Shown here: in pieces, positions 52,372 through 61,273 of the stretch
Position numbering within the stretch: the stretch's first letter is position 1
Layout of the letters: the number at the start of each line of letters is the position of its first letter
Assembly: GCA_902761665.1 (NCBI GenBank)
Contig: CACWLA010000009.1
Span: 22,273-86,272 of the forward strand
Direction: 5' to 3'
DNA: 64,000 nt
Origin: an uncultured Lachnospiraceae bacterium
GTDB lineage: Bacteria; Bacillota; Clostridia; Lachnospirales; Lachnospiraceae
The notes under the pieces: generated by a model
What the model was told of the DNA's origin: nothing
The model's input: the letters and a program-made list of their open reading frames with translations, nothing else
The model's database searches: none
Translations under genes and position numbers: made by a program

Positions 52372-55182
52372 ATGGGCAAGCTTCTTGACGCGATCATTGC
52401 GAAACTGCAGGAACTGGATCAGAGAAAGCAGGAACCGGCGCCGGATTATTCGGACCCGCATGCAGCACTGAACTATATTAACAGCCGCAATGCCGAAGAA
52501 TATGAAAGATCGGCACTTGGCAAAAAACTGATAGGCGCTCTCCGCAGTCTGCCGAAAGCTGCGCGCGACCGGTTTTACGAGCGCTGCGTTTTGCCTGCAG
52601 CAAGGCAGAACTTTCCCAAGGCAAAGTTCGATGACTATCTGGATCCTGAGTCCGATAACGGCAAGAAATTGTCGCTTTGGATCCTGAACAGCAGTAATTA
52701 CGGACAGAATGCGCAGAATGCATTTCAGGTCCTTGAAGAGATGCTGGGCCAGGAAGCAGCGGATGAACTCGCTGACGAGGTCGAAAACATAGTCGCACCG
52801 ACGAATCCGGCCTATCCGGACGAGGATAAACTGGTCTATCCGCTGACCAACGAGCTGGAGGAGATCAGCAAGTCCCTGGATCCGTACAGTCCCGATTCGA
52901 TCATGGATCAGCAGATCCTGTATGAGGTAAATGAGGAACTTGCCTATGTTTCCGATGACGTGCGGGAACTGATCGATAAGACAGATAAGGCGATTGTCGG
53001 TGTTGTCGGTTACCAGTCCATGGTAAACCGGGCGACTTACGACATGCAGAACCGCTTCATCCGTCAGGAACTGGATAACGGCAAATATAAGGACAAATTC
53101 CCGACCTTCCCGAGCTCGGATGCGACCGATCAGATCTTTTACGCGATGGACGACGCGGAGGTGCAGGAAAACGGTCCGTTGACGGCGCAGGACGTCGAAG
53201 ATCTGCAGAAACTGAAGCCGGAGATATCCAAAGGCCTGAAGGATGACGTCATTGCCGTCACGGATAAGATGGACAAACTGGGAGAAGCGGAGTACCGGAA
53301 CGGCTATACGGTGATGCGCCTTCAGGGCGGAAAACCGAACGAAGGCCTTTTTACCAGTGAGCAGGGTTTCAAGTTCTATGCTTATTGGCCGATATACAAT
53401 GCCAGAGTGAAACTGGAAGAAGCGGTCAAGGAAAAGAACATGGAGAAGATCCGTGAGGCACACTACCGTTATAAGGAAGTGAAGCAGGAACTGGATGCCA
53501 TGCGCAACATCGTAAAGAAGCATCCGACCGGCTTAAGCAACGGCAACCTCAATTCCACGCGGGAACTGCCGAATGGAGTGATCAATCCGCTGCCGCTGAA
53601 CCACATGGAGGATTTTGTCGGCCAGAGCCAGTTGAACGGCCTGTTCTGCCTCTATGCGCTTGCGAAAAACATCAAATCCACGCCGGAAAAGCTGCTGGAA
53701 GACCCAATCGGCGTCATGACGCAGGCCGGCAGGAAGCAGGTGGAACAGTACGGCCTCGGCTCCCGGAAGACAACGGGGGAAAAACTGTACTGGGCCTTGA
53801 GCAATACGGCCTGCGATACGAATTTCCCGAATGACTGGTCATGGAAGAACGGCCAGCTGTGCGGGCGCGGTTTCGATGGCGTAGCCTGCCTCGCGGATAA
53901 TCCGAAGGAACAGGCCCGTATTGCCGGGATCGGGCAGCTCGCAATCGGCGCCGCTACGGCCTATGTGAACGCGCACCGCAGAGAATGGCGAAAACTGACG
54001 CAGTGCTCGAAAGAACAGCAGGAACTGCTCTACCGGCATGCGCTTCTGCTGCCGGAAGAGCAGTTTAAACCTCTCGAGTATGCGGCCGTCTTCAGCAAGC
54101 CCGACTGGAAGCAGCAGCTGGATACGAACGCGCTCATCGGCAGGCTGAAGCAGGAAGGCAAACTGGACTACGGGAAGCTTGTTGACCGCGTTGGTGAGAT
54201 CATCACGGAGGCAAAGACCTGCGACAAGAATACCGATACGAAATACAGCGCGGACGGTCTCATTGAGGCATCGCATAAGATGTTCAAGGAGATGATCAAA
54301 AACGCCACGCAGGAGGAACGCCAGACAGAAGGCTTCAGGAAGATGGAAGCCTATACCGGCAGGATGCTCCTGGACACCGCCGCCTTCAAGAGAGGGCAGA
54401 AGCAGCTGTTCGGCTTCATGGACGTGCAGAAGCAGGAAAAGAAAGGCTTCTTCCTCAGCTCTGAAAATTCCGAAGAGCAGAAGAAGATGGTCCGCTCGCA
54501 GAACACCTTCCGTTTCAAGGTCCTGCAGATGCAGGGAAAGGAACTGCCGGAGGGGGTTTCCGAGGAGGACAAAGAATACCTGAAGACCATTACCCTGAAG
54601 CAGGCCTACGACGTGGCCAGAGCCGCGACTTTCGACTACTGCGTCAGGAAGACCGATAAGGGCAGCAGCCGCTTCTTCGTGCACAAAACCGGGGCGGACC
54701 GCGTGGAAGCGGCAGAAGACAGTCTGAAGATCATGGATAAGATGGCCGACAGGCTCGAACTCCGCTCGCCGGCTCAGAAACTGATCGACAAGGCAAGACT
54801 CGAAGTCTACAATGACCGCCGGGATGACGACTGGTCGGCGGACCAGACGGAAAGGGCGGCAGCAAAAATCATGTACGCGATGACGCTCGAGCATAAGGGC
54901 ATCTCGCCGGAAGAGCAGAAAGCAAGGCTCGAACCGCATCGCCTGGAAATGGGCATTGCCTATATCCGCGAGCAGGAAGCATTTCAGAAGATGATGAGAA
55001 ATGAAGGCGCGTCGAAGGTCGCCGACTATGTTGCCGAAGGGCACGGAAAACTCACGGATGCCTATGTGCGGGGCATGAACAGCGCCGCAAGGGAGCAGCA
55101 CCGTGAAGCCGGCAAGGACCCGAATCAGATGAGTTATGAGGAAAAGACTGCGGTCTGGAAGAATCAGACCCTGCAGATGTAA
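52372..55182 (+). CDS. Large soluble protein with C-terminal GHG domain, putative T4SS cargo
   Basis: I do not recognise the function of this 936-residue protein. It has no signal peptide or membrane helix and is mostly helical and charged. An unusual cysteine/glycine-rich part (about residues 430-520, CGRGFDGVACLAD) could hold an active site. Residues about 826-895 match the shared locus domain: AAAKIMYAMTLEHKG, AFQKMMRN and EGHGKLTDAYV. This C-terminal placement recalls the signal domains of other T4SS effectors. It starts behind AAAGGAAA, 54 bases after the phosphatase gene. Confidence 0.72.
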   Translation: MGKLLDAIIAKLQELDQRKQEPAPDYSDPHAALNYINSRNAEEYERSALGKKLIGALRSLPKAARDRFYERCVLPAARQNFPKAKFDDYLDPESDNGKKLSLWILNSSNYGQNAQNAFQVLEEMLGQEAADELADEVENIVAPTNPAYPDEDKLVYPLTNELEEISKSLDPYSPDSIMDQQILYEVNEELAYVSDDVRELIDKTDKAIVGVVGYQSMVNRATYDMQNRFIRQELDNGKYKDKFPTFPSSDATDQIFYAMDDAEVQENGPLTAQDVEDLQKLKPEISKGLKDDVIAVTDKMDKLGEAEYRNGYTVMRLQGGKPNEGLFTSEQGFKFYAYWPIYNARVKLEEAVKEKNMEKIREAHYRYKEVKQELDAMRNIVKKHPTGLSNGNLNSTRELPNGVINPLPLNHMEDFVGQSQLNGLFCLYALAKNIKSTPEKLLEDPIGVMTQAGRKQVEQYGLGSRKTTGEKLYWALSNTACDTNFPNDWSWKNGQLCGRGFDGVACLADNPKEQARIAGIGQLAIGAATAYVNAHRREWRKLTQCSKEQQELLYRHALLLPEEQFKPLEYAAVFSKPDWKQQLDTNALIGRLKQEGKLDYGKLVDRVGEIITEAKTCDKNTDTKYSADGLIEASHKMFKEMIKNATQEERQTEGFRKMEAYTGRMLLDTAAFKRGQKQLFGFMDVQKQEKKGFFLSSENSEEQKKMVRSQNTFRFKVLQMQGKELPEGVSEEDKEYLKTITLKQAYDVARAATFDYCVRKTDKGSSRFFVHKTGADRVEAAEDSLKIMDKMADRLELRSPAQKLIDKARLEVYNDRRDDDWSADQTERAAAKIMYAMTLEHKGISPEEQKARLEPHRLEMGIAYIREQEAFQKMMRNEGASKVADYVAEGHGKLTDAYVRGMNSAAREQHREAGKDPNQMSYEEKTAVWKNQTLQM

Positions 55183-55219
55183 AGCCGTAAAATTTCGATA
55201 AACGAAAAGGAGAGCGGAC

Positions 55220-57784
55220 ATGGCCCCCAGAAAAGGCAAGAAGCAAAATAATCAGGAGATTCCAGAAAATAAGGTAATTCCGGGAAATATTGTAAATGAT
55301 TATATTCCGAGCTACAGCCAGATGGCGACTTACGACCGCACGGCGCGAAAAGAACTGCTCGGTCAGATGAACGCTGTCAGGGCCGACGACAGCATTTCTG
55401 CGATTGCCGGTTGGAAGAACTATCTGCAGAAAATGAGAGAACTGGACGCGCTGATGGACAGGCTCAGCGTCCTTGACAGTTACGGCATCCCGAAGCCGGT
55501 CTCGGCTGAGGATAAGGCATCGCTGGAAACGCTGATGCGGGAGACCGCTCTTGCCGGCGAGACCTTCCTGAATAATGCAAAGGAAGAATCCGTAAAGGAT
55601 CCGGAGATCCGTCTGGATAAGGGCGTGCCCGGCGCCGTCGGACAGCTGCAGGGCCTTCTTTCTCATGATTTCAGAACGATCCAGGCGTATGATCCCGCGG
55701 AAAAGGAGCTCTCACTGCCGGAACTGATGGAAGAGTCACGGACAAAGACCATCACGCTCGGAAAGACGCAGATCAAGGCAATGGGCGGAGCGCAGTCTTC
55801 CCGCATCCCCATGACGCTGGTGAATGAAAAGGGCGGGAAACGCCGCGGCTTCCTGACCAAATCCAAGGTCATGGATCTGAAGAAGAATTGGGATGAAGCC
55901 GTCGGCAGGGCATCGGCAAATCAGGGGACGGTGCTGTCGGAACAGATCCTGAAAGGTTTCCTGGAAGAGTACCGCGATTATAAGAAAATCGATAAAGACA
56001 AAAGTGAAGAATACGTGATCGCCCATCTGCTGGCGACGACTTTCGACGAGAAGACTCCCTCCAACAGCGCCATGAACTTCAAGGTCCTGCTGGCCAAGAT
56101 GAAAATCAAGGCAACGGATATCGGGATTGGGGCCATCAATATTCTGGCTTCCGCGATGACGCCGCTCAATACGACGGCTACGGCGTACAACGCGATGGGC
56201 CTCGGCCTTAAGGACGGTGACCGCATCGACAGGCGCAACAGTGCCATGAGCGCGGTTGCGGAACTCTTCGGAAAGCCGAATCTTCTGGCCGGCGCGACGG
56301 ACATCCGCTTTACGGATGATGAAGGCAAAATTCTGGAAGGTACGTTCATGGATTACGCGGACGGACTGGATCTCGGCGGCAGTTCGACGAAGCCGTTCAC
56401 CAGGATCGCGGATGATCCCTATACGAACTCGTCCAGGCCGGGCGCCTTCCTGAAGCAGTTGGCGGACCTGCAGGCGCTGGATTTCCTCTGCGGCAATCTG
56501 GACCGCCATTTCGCCAATCTAACTTATCTGGTCGACGAAAACGGCAAACTGATCGGGGTGCAGGGCATCGATAACGACAGCTCCTGGGGCTGCAATGCGC
56601 CCGGCGCGGAAAATGTTGAGCGTTTGGCAGGCACGGCAAACCTGGGCGTGATCAGCGAATCCATGGCAAAAAAGATCAAGGATACGACGCCGGAAATGCT
56701 CAAATTCGAGCTGCGCGGCAAAGGTCTGTCGGAAGAGCAGATGGACTACGCCGTCCTTCGTCTGAATCAGCTGAAGGAAGCCATTCAGAAGGGCAAGGAG
56801 CACTATAATGACAAACCGATCCCGAAAAAAGGCCTTGCCTATGAGGAAGGATTCATCAGGACCGTTTCGGATAAGGAATTCGCGGAGCTGAGCATCGACA
56901 GACTCTGCCCGGAAACGACCGACAAGATGGGCTGGTACAAAAACCTCTTCGGTGAGGTGGGACATAAGATGGACCAGCGTATCCGGCAGGCCAGAAAGAA
57001 CGGGGCAAATTTCATTCCGGAAAACGCGCGCCGGGCGGAAACGGATAAGCTGACGCAGGTGGATACCGCCGCAAAAACGCTGCAGGAAAAGCTGGATCCG
57101 AAGAACTTTAGGGACAGCCTTAAAGGTATCGGCGGCATGGTGACGTTCGGCACCAAAGCAAGACGGGAAGAACTCGGCGGTGCGAAGAACGTCGACGAGC
57201 TGACGCACGGCAGGAACGGTTCTCCGCAGTTTGCCGACATGGTAAAAGCCGTTAAGAAACTGGATGCGCTGGAAACATATTTTGACAAACTGAAAAAGGA
57301 CGGCGTGACCCTCACCGGGCAGGAATACAAGCGGTATTACGATTCCGTCAAAGATGCCGTTCAGACGGTGAAGGACACGCAGAGTGCCTATATCAGAATG
57401 AAGATGGAACAGCGAAATGCCAAGACCTCGGCTGAGCTGACCGGCAAGAACGACTATGAACGCAGCCGTATCAAATACGCGAAGAACGTCGGGCAGTTCG
57501 TGAACCGCCTGGATAAAAATCTGAATAAGCTGGAAAAACCGGAGAGCATCCTGGCAGATAAAGAAGAGATCCGTGCCCAGCAGGAGATGCGGGATCTGGC
57601 GGACCGGAAAGCCGCCCTGGAAGCCCTCAGGAAGCTTCATGAAGAACAGGGGCTGGCATCGCCTGAGGCGCTTCAGCAAGCGAAAAAGAACAAAGATCAA
57701 GACACTGTCCTCAACTATAAGAAGCAGGTGGAGGAAAAGAGCAAAGCCGCCCAGAAGAATAAGCAGCCCGGTATTGGCCGTTAA
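55220..57784 (+). CDS. Soluble protein with HipA/PI3K-like kinase signature, putative T4SS cargo
   Basis: This 854-residue protein has no export signal. A kinase signature lies near residues 420-455: DFLCGNLDRHFANLTYLV (HipA/PI3K-like catalytic loop D...DRH..N), followed by GIDNDSSWG, the metal-binding acid. Upstream, SSRIPMTLVNEKGGKRRG near residue 192 could form the nucleotide-binding hairpin with a catalytic lysine. The C-terminal 250 residues are a long charged helical region. A HipB partner is absent, so a toxin-antitoxin role is unlikely. It follows the gene at 52372 by 37 bases, behind AAAGGAGAG. Confidence 0.75.
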   Translation: MAPRKGKKQNNQEIPENKVIPGNIVNDYIPSYSQMATYDRTARKELLGQMNAVRADDSISAIAGWKNYLQKMRELDALMDRLSVLDSYGIPKPVSAEDKASLETLMRETALAGETFLNNAKEESVKDPEIRLDKGVPGAVGQLQGLLSHDFRTIQAYDPAEKELSLPELMEESRTKTITLGKTQIKAMGGAQSSRIPMTLVNEKGGKRRGFLTKSKVMDLKKNWDEAVGRASANQGTVLSEQILKGFLEEYRDYKKIDKDKSEEYVIAHLLATTFDEKTPSNSAMNFKVLLAKMKIKATDIGIGAINILASAMTPLNTTATAYNAMGLGLKDGDRIDRRNSAMSAVAELFGKPNLLAGATDIRFTDDEGKILEGTFMDYADGLDLGGSSTKPFTRIADDPYTNSSRPGAFLKQLADLQALDFLCGNLDRHFANLTYLVDENGKLIGVQGIDNDSSWGCNAPGAENVERLAGTANLGVISESMAKKIKDTTPEMLKFELRGKGLSEEQMDYAVLRLNQLKEAIQKGKEHYNDKPIPKKGLAYEEGFIRTVSDKEFAELSIDRLCPETTDKMGWYKNLFGEVGHKMDQRIRQARKNGANFIPENARRAETDKLTQVDTAAKTLQEKLDPKNFRDSLKGIGGMVTFGTKARREELGGAKNVDELTHGRNGSPQFADMVKAVKKLDALETYFDKLKKDGVTLTGQEYKRYYDSVKDAVQTVKDTQSAYIRMKMEQRNAKTSAELTGKNDYERSRIKYAKNVGQFVNRLDKNLNKLEKPESILADKEEIRAQQEMRDLADRKAALEALRKLHEEQGLASPEALQQAKKNKDQDTVLNYKKQVEEKSKAAQKNKQPGIGR

Positions 57785-57802
57785 GGCAGGAAGGAGCACA
57801 TC

Positions 57803-59215
57803 ATGCCGCCGCTTTTTGGAAGTTCATACGCAAGAAGTGAATATCCCCGGATGATCAGGGATGAGATCCTGGAAAAATACAAAGGCAGAAAAAAAGATCC
57901 CGTGGAGATCGAGAAGGAGATCGCTCTGGAGACCTATGCGGTCAGAGCCGCAATGTTCCTGATCGACGGTTCGGAGAAGGGGATGAAATTCGTCCGGGAG
58001 CCGGAAAAGAAGGCGCCGAAAGCAGGGAAGAAAGATGACGATCTCATCCGGATCGACGATATCCTGGAGGAGGAGTTTCCGGGAAAGGACGAGCTTGACA
58101 AGAACGACGATCTCCCGGAGAACGAAAACTACCTGAACTATGATCAGGTCAGAAAAGTCAGCGAAAACCTGAAGAAGAAAGGCATCCTTCAGTATGCGGA
58201 GGATAACTACGGCTATCTGCTGAAAGGCGGCCTGAAGAATGAGAACGGCGAGCCGATCAGCATCGTTCCGCAGGAGGAGATGAAGATCGAAGGCTTCCTG
58301 CTTGCCAACATGGACAGGCTGGGGATATCGGAAGAAGACGTCGGTTACGCGGAAATGCGGAAGTCGGAACTGCGGGACGAAATGAACAGCCGCAGCATGA
58401 CCTGGCGGGAATACTGGGATTTCCGCAGCCCTGACCGCGGCAGGCTGCCGGCCGGCGCCCCGCTTCGGGAAAAGAACGAGTCGGTTTACGAATATGAAGC
58501 CGCCGACGACGACTGGAAGCGCTTTGCTGCCGTATCACACGTGCTGAAGGGCGACGGCGGCCGCGCCATGAACCGCGACGAGATCGAACGGGTCAAAACT
58601 CTGCCCATCCCCAAAATGATGCTGCGCAATAAGCAGACCGTGGAAAAACTGAAGCGCGGAGACCGCACCGGCGTCACCGAAGATTATCAGAAGACCCTGA
58701 ATTCCTTCACCTTCCGGAACGACGATGACCTGAAACTGATGCAGACTGAGGCAAACAAACTGGAAAACGAGATGCGGCAGACGCAGGCACAGGCGGCAAA
58801 CTCACAGGAGTGGCGTGATCTCAGATATGCCCTGCTCAAGTTCAGCAAGGCGGAAACGAAGGAAGATGCTGCGAGACGCAGCGCGGAAGTCCTGATCGCC
58901 GTCGAGAAGTTTACCAAAGGCCGCAAGAGCAAGCAGCAGGCGGAAACGCAGGACTGCGTGGACAAGGCCTTAAAGGGTCTTTCAATATGCGTCCCTGACG
59001 CCGCGAACAATCCCAGCGTGAAGCCGCTCGTGAAGCGCTTCAACCAGGTCCGAGGCTGGCATCTGGGGCAGAAACCGATCGAACTGCAGGATTACGGAAC
59101 GGAATCGCTGCTGGGACCGGAAAGAAAGGAATCGATAAGCGAAAATGATTCGCTGAACATCGCGGTCGATCACGGCAGACAGCAGAACGGCGCGGAAAAG
59201 AACCTGTTTTCGTAG
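57803..59215 (+). CDS. Soluble helical protein, putative T4SS cargo or partner
   Basis: I do not recognise this 470-residue protein. It has no signal peptide or membrane helix. It is highly charged, with an acidic stretch near residues 75-115 and several long helices in the C-terminal half (TEANKLENEMRQTQAQAAN; AARRSAEVLIAVEKFTKG). The latter could be the first half of the shared domain, but the GHG half is missing. It starts 18 bases after the kinase-like gene behind AAGGAG and could be its partner or inhibitor. Transcription from the next promoter begins after it. Confidence 0.68.
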   Translation: MPPLFGSSYARSEYPRMIRDEILEKYKGRKKDPVEIEKEIALETYAVRAAMFLIDGSEKGMKFVREPEKKAPKAGKKDDDLIRIDDILEEEFPGKDELDKNDDLPENENYLNYDQVRKVSENLKKKGILQYAEDNYGYLLKGGLKNENGEPISIVPQEEMKIEGFLLANMDRLGISEEDVGYAEMRKSELRDEMNSRSMTWREYWDFRSPDRGRLPAGAPLREKNESVYEYEAADDDWKRFAAVSHVLKGDGGRAMNRDEIERVKTLPIPKMMLRNKQTVEKLKRGDRTGVTEDYQKTLNSFTFRNDDDLKLMQTEANKLENEMRQTQAQAANSQEWRDLRYALLKFSKAETKEDAARRSAEVLIAVEKFTKGRKSKQQAETQDCVDKALKGLSICVPDAANNPSVKPLVKRFNQVRGWHLGQKPIELQDYGTESLLGPERKESISENDSLNIAVDHGRQQNGAEKNLFS

Positions 59216-59232
59216 AAATGACAGGGCGCGTT

Positions 59233-59293
59233 ATGCCGCTTTAATGCCGTTGTGCCCGGACATATTGATATTCGTCCGAAAATCGGTGATAAT
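59233..59293 (+). promoter_or_regulatory. Second ATGCCG-box operator with promoter
   Basis: ATGCCGCTTTA (59233-59243) and ATGCCGTTGTG (59244-59254) are direct repeats at an 11-base period. TTGATA (59265-59270) and GATAAT (59288-59293) follow with a 17-base spacer. The last box starts exactly 21 bases before the -35 element, as at the pilin promoter, so both promoters are probably controlled by the same protein. Confidence 0.7.
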
Positions 59294-59363
59294 AAACCTG
59301 AGGCCGGCAATTGAAGCCCGCCGCATGAGAACGGAATGACCGAAGCCGGAAAGGAGCATCCTC

Positions 59364-61202
59364 ATGCCGAAGGATCCTGAGAATAACAACCCTGAAAATA
59401 ACGAAGAGAATATCCAGGATGGTCAGAACGTCCAGCCGGAGAATCTTCAAAATAACGAAATCGTCAATGACAACAACGATAACGTTGAGAATGAGCAGAA
59501 TGGTGAAGAGGTAAATGAGCAGATCATTCCTGAAGAGAATGCTGCTAATGTCAACCTTGACGGAGTCCGGCAGCAGGAACAGGGCTATGTTCCGCCTGTT
59601 CCGCCTGAGATCGTGCCGCCGCAGCAGCAGGAAGAGGAAGAAATCGGAAACCTGAACATCAATGCGGAACTGAATCAACGGGGATTGGAACCGGGGAACA
59701 ACCGTGTCCAGAACCGCGTCGATAACCGGGGACAGAATCGGAACCCGCAGGTACGGGACAATGTGATCCGCAATGAGGATGATCCCGTACCGGAGGAACA
59801 GATCCCGCAGGGTACTTATCTGCATTATGTCGGAGAACTGAAAAAGGCTGAGTTTACGGAAGACACAGTTGCTCGCATGATTGCCTGCGCAGTCATGATG
59901 CAGCGTGATCCGAATGCGCCGATCGACCGCAGGGGAACCGCTGACCTCGCGGAAAAGATCGTCAGGCAGCCTGCTTTTCTCAGGCTCATGATCGATCCGA
60001 ACGCCAAAAAACTCAAGGAAGCCGGCAACGGCCTGGCGCTGATCGAGATGCTTGCCGTGAAGGAAAACGAGCGGAAAGCCGATATGGACAGGTTTGTCAG
60101 GCCTGAGGAATATGCCTATGAAGACAGCCTCTTTCTGACCGCGGTGAAGGAGCAGCTGATGGAGGCGGAAGGCGTTACGCCAGGTGCGCCCAGGAAGAGC
60201 AAGAAGGGCAGGCTCTTCAAAGAAATGATGAAACAGATCGAGCACGCGGAAGAACTGACCACCAAGGGCATCCAGATCAGCGGAGACGACACCCGGAAAC
60301 TGATCGATGCCGTGAAGAAATACAACGACGGCGGCTCCGCGATCCCCGGCGGCGCGAAAAAGGCGCCCGGCGGTACGGAGGCGATGTGCATCCTGAAGCG
60401 CTACATGCCTGTGGATGAATATCTGTCCTACTGCAGCCGCATCAATGCCCGCCTTAAGCACAAGATCGATCCGGAATCTTTCACCGAACGGCGCCTGTAC
60501 GGACAGGACCTTTCGGTCTCAGCGCTGAAGAAGCAGTGCCGCAAGGATCTGGAAAATGACTTTACCCTGGAAAACTGCGCCGCCCTCGTGGCCTGCGCGA
60601 CGACCGCACCGAAGAACGGCCTGATCGACGCCGACGAGTACGAGAAGCAGAAGGCAAAACTGCTGGAAGACGGTTCCGCCTTCCGCAGGGCGATGGCGGA
60701 TGAAAAGGTGCAGAACAGGATCGCGGTGATGATGACCGGCGGAAGAAAATCCAACGATATCATCAGCGAGATCAATACCGCATCGATGGACCGTCTGGGC
60801 AAGAGCGCGCAGTGGCATTTCAACCGCTCCCGCAACGCCCTGCTGGGCGGCAGAGTCAATACCTACTTTGCCGGAGAGCATCTGTCCAACATCCTGGCGC
60901 TGCATCAGTTCTCCCTGTCGGCGAATCTGTGCGACAAGGTGACCAACAAGAGTTTTGCCGAACGCGCGGAGATCATCCGGAACGATCCGGTGTTCAGGAG
61001 GATGGCTGACCGTTATGCCGGCGATCCCGAATACCGCAGACACATCAACAATAAACTGCGGGAAGACGGGACAGGCATTACTCTTTCTGAGGAATACGGC
61101 CGCGTGCAGCGCAGCATGCGGCGCAGCAGACAGCCGGAAGCGCAGAATGACCATCAGCCCGAACAGCGTGAACAGCTGCAGGCGCAGCCTGGCGCACACT
61201 AA
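59364..61202 (+). CDS. Soluble protein with two GNG/GGR domains and Asn-rich N-terminus, putative T4SS cargo
   Basis: I do not recognise the function of this 612-residue protein. Residues 1-150 are low complexity, rich in N, E, Q and P. Two related domains follow: residues about 163-235 (FTEDTVARMIACAVMM ... AFLRLMID ... AGNGLALIEML) and about 399-472 (FTLENCAALVACATTAP ... AFRRAMAD ... TGGRKSNDIISEI). A third, shorter match lies near residue 540 (PVFRRMADRYAG). The end is Q/P/E-rich. There is no signal peptide. It has its own promoter with ATGCCG boxes and starts behind AAAGGAGC. Confidence 0.72.
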   Translation: MPKDPENNNPENNEENIQDGQNVQPENLQNNEIVNDNNDNVENEQNGEEVNEQIIPEENAANVNLDGVRQQEQGYVPPVPPEIVPPQQQEEEEIGNLNINAELNQRGLEPGNNRVQNRVDNRGQNRNPQVRDNVIRNEDDPVPEEQIPQGTYLHYVGELKKAEFTEDTVARMIACAVMMQRDPNAPIDRRGTADLAEKIVRQPAFLRLMIDPNAKKLKEAGNGLALIEMLAVKENERKADMDRFVRPEEYAYEDSLFLTAVKEQLMEAEGVTPGAPRKSKKGRLFKEMMKQIEHAEELTTKGIQISGDDTRKLIDAVKKYNDGGSAIPGGAKKAPGGTEAMCILKRYMPVDEYLSYCSRINARLKHKIDPESFTERRLYGQDLSVSALKKQCRKDLENDFTLENCAALVACATTAPKNGLIDADEYEKQKAKLLEDGSAFRRAMADEKVQNRIAVMMTGGRKSNDIISEINTASMDRLGKSAQWHFNRSRNALLGGRVNTYFAGEHLSNILALHQFSLSANLCDKVTNKSFAERAEIIRNDPVFRRMADRYAGDPEYRRHINNKLREDGTGITLSEEYGRVQRSMRRSRQPEAQNDHQPEQREQLQAQPGAH

Positions 61203-61273
61203 AGCATTGACGACGCAAAATAGAATGATTCGGTACCGGCTTCCTTCCGGAAGCCGCGGGAACAGGAGCTGTT

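Noticed and set aside
55220-57784. Kinase-like protein as a HipA toxin
   Set aside because: There is no HipB-like helix-turn-helix antitoxin next to it, and the protein is about twice the usual HipA length.
52327-59241. Several long minus-strand open frames opposite the cargo genes
   Set aside because: They follow the codon pattern of the plus-strand genes, lack ribosome sites and start signals, and have no recognisable motifs.
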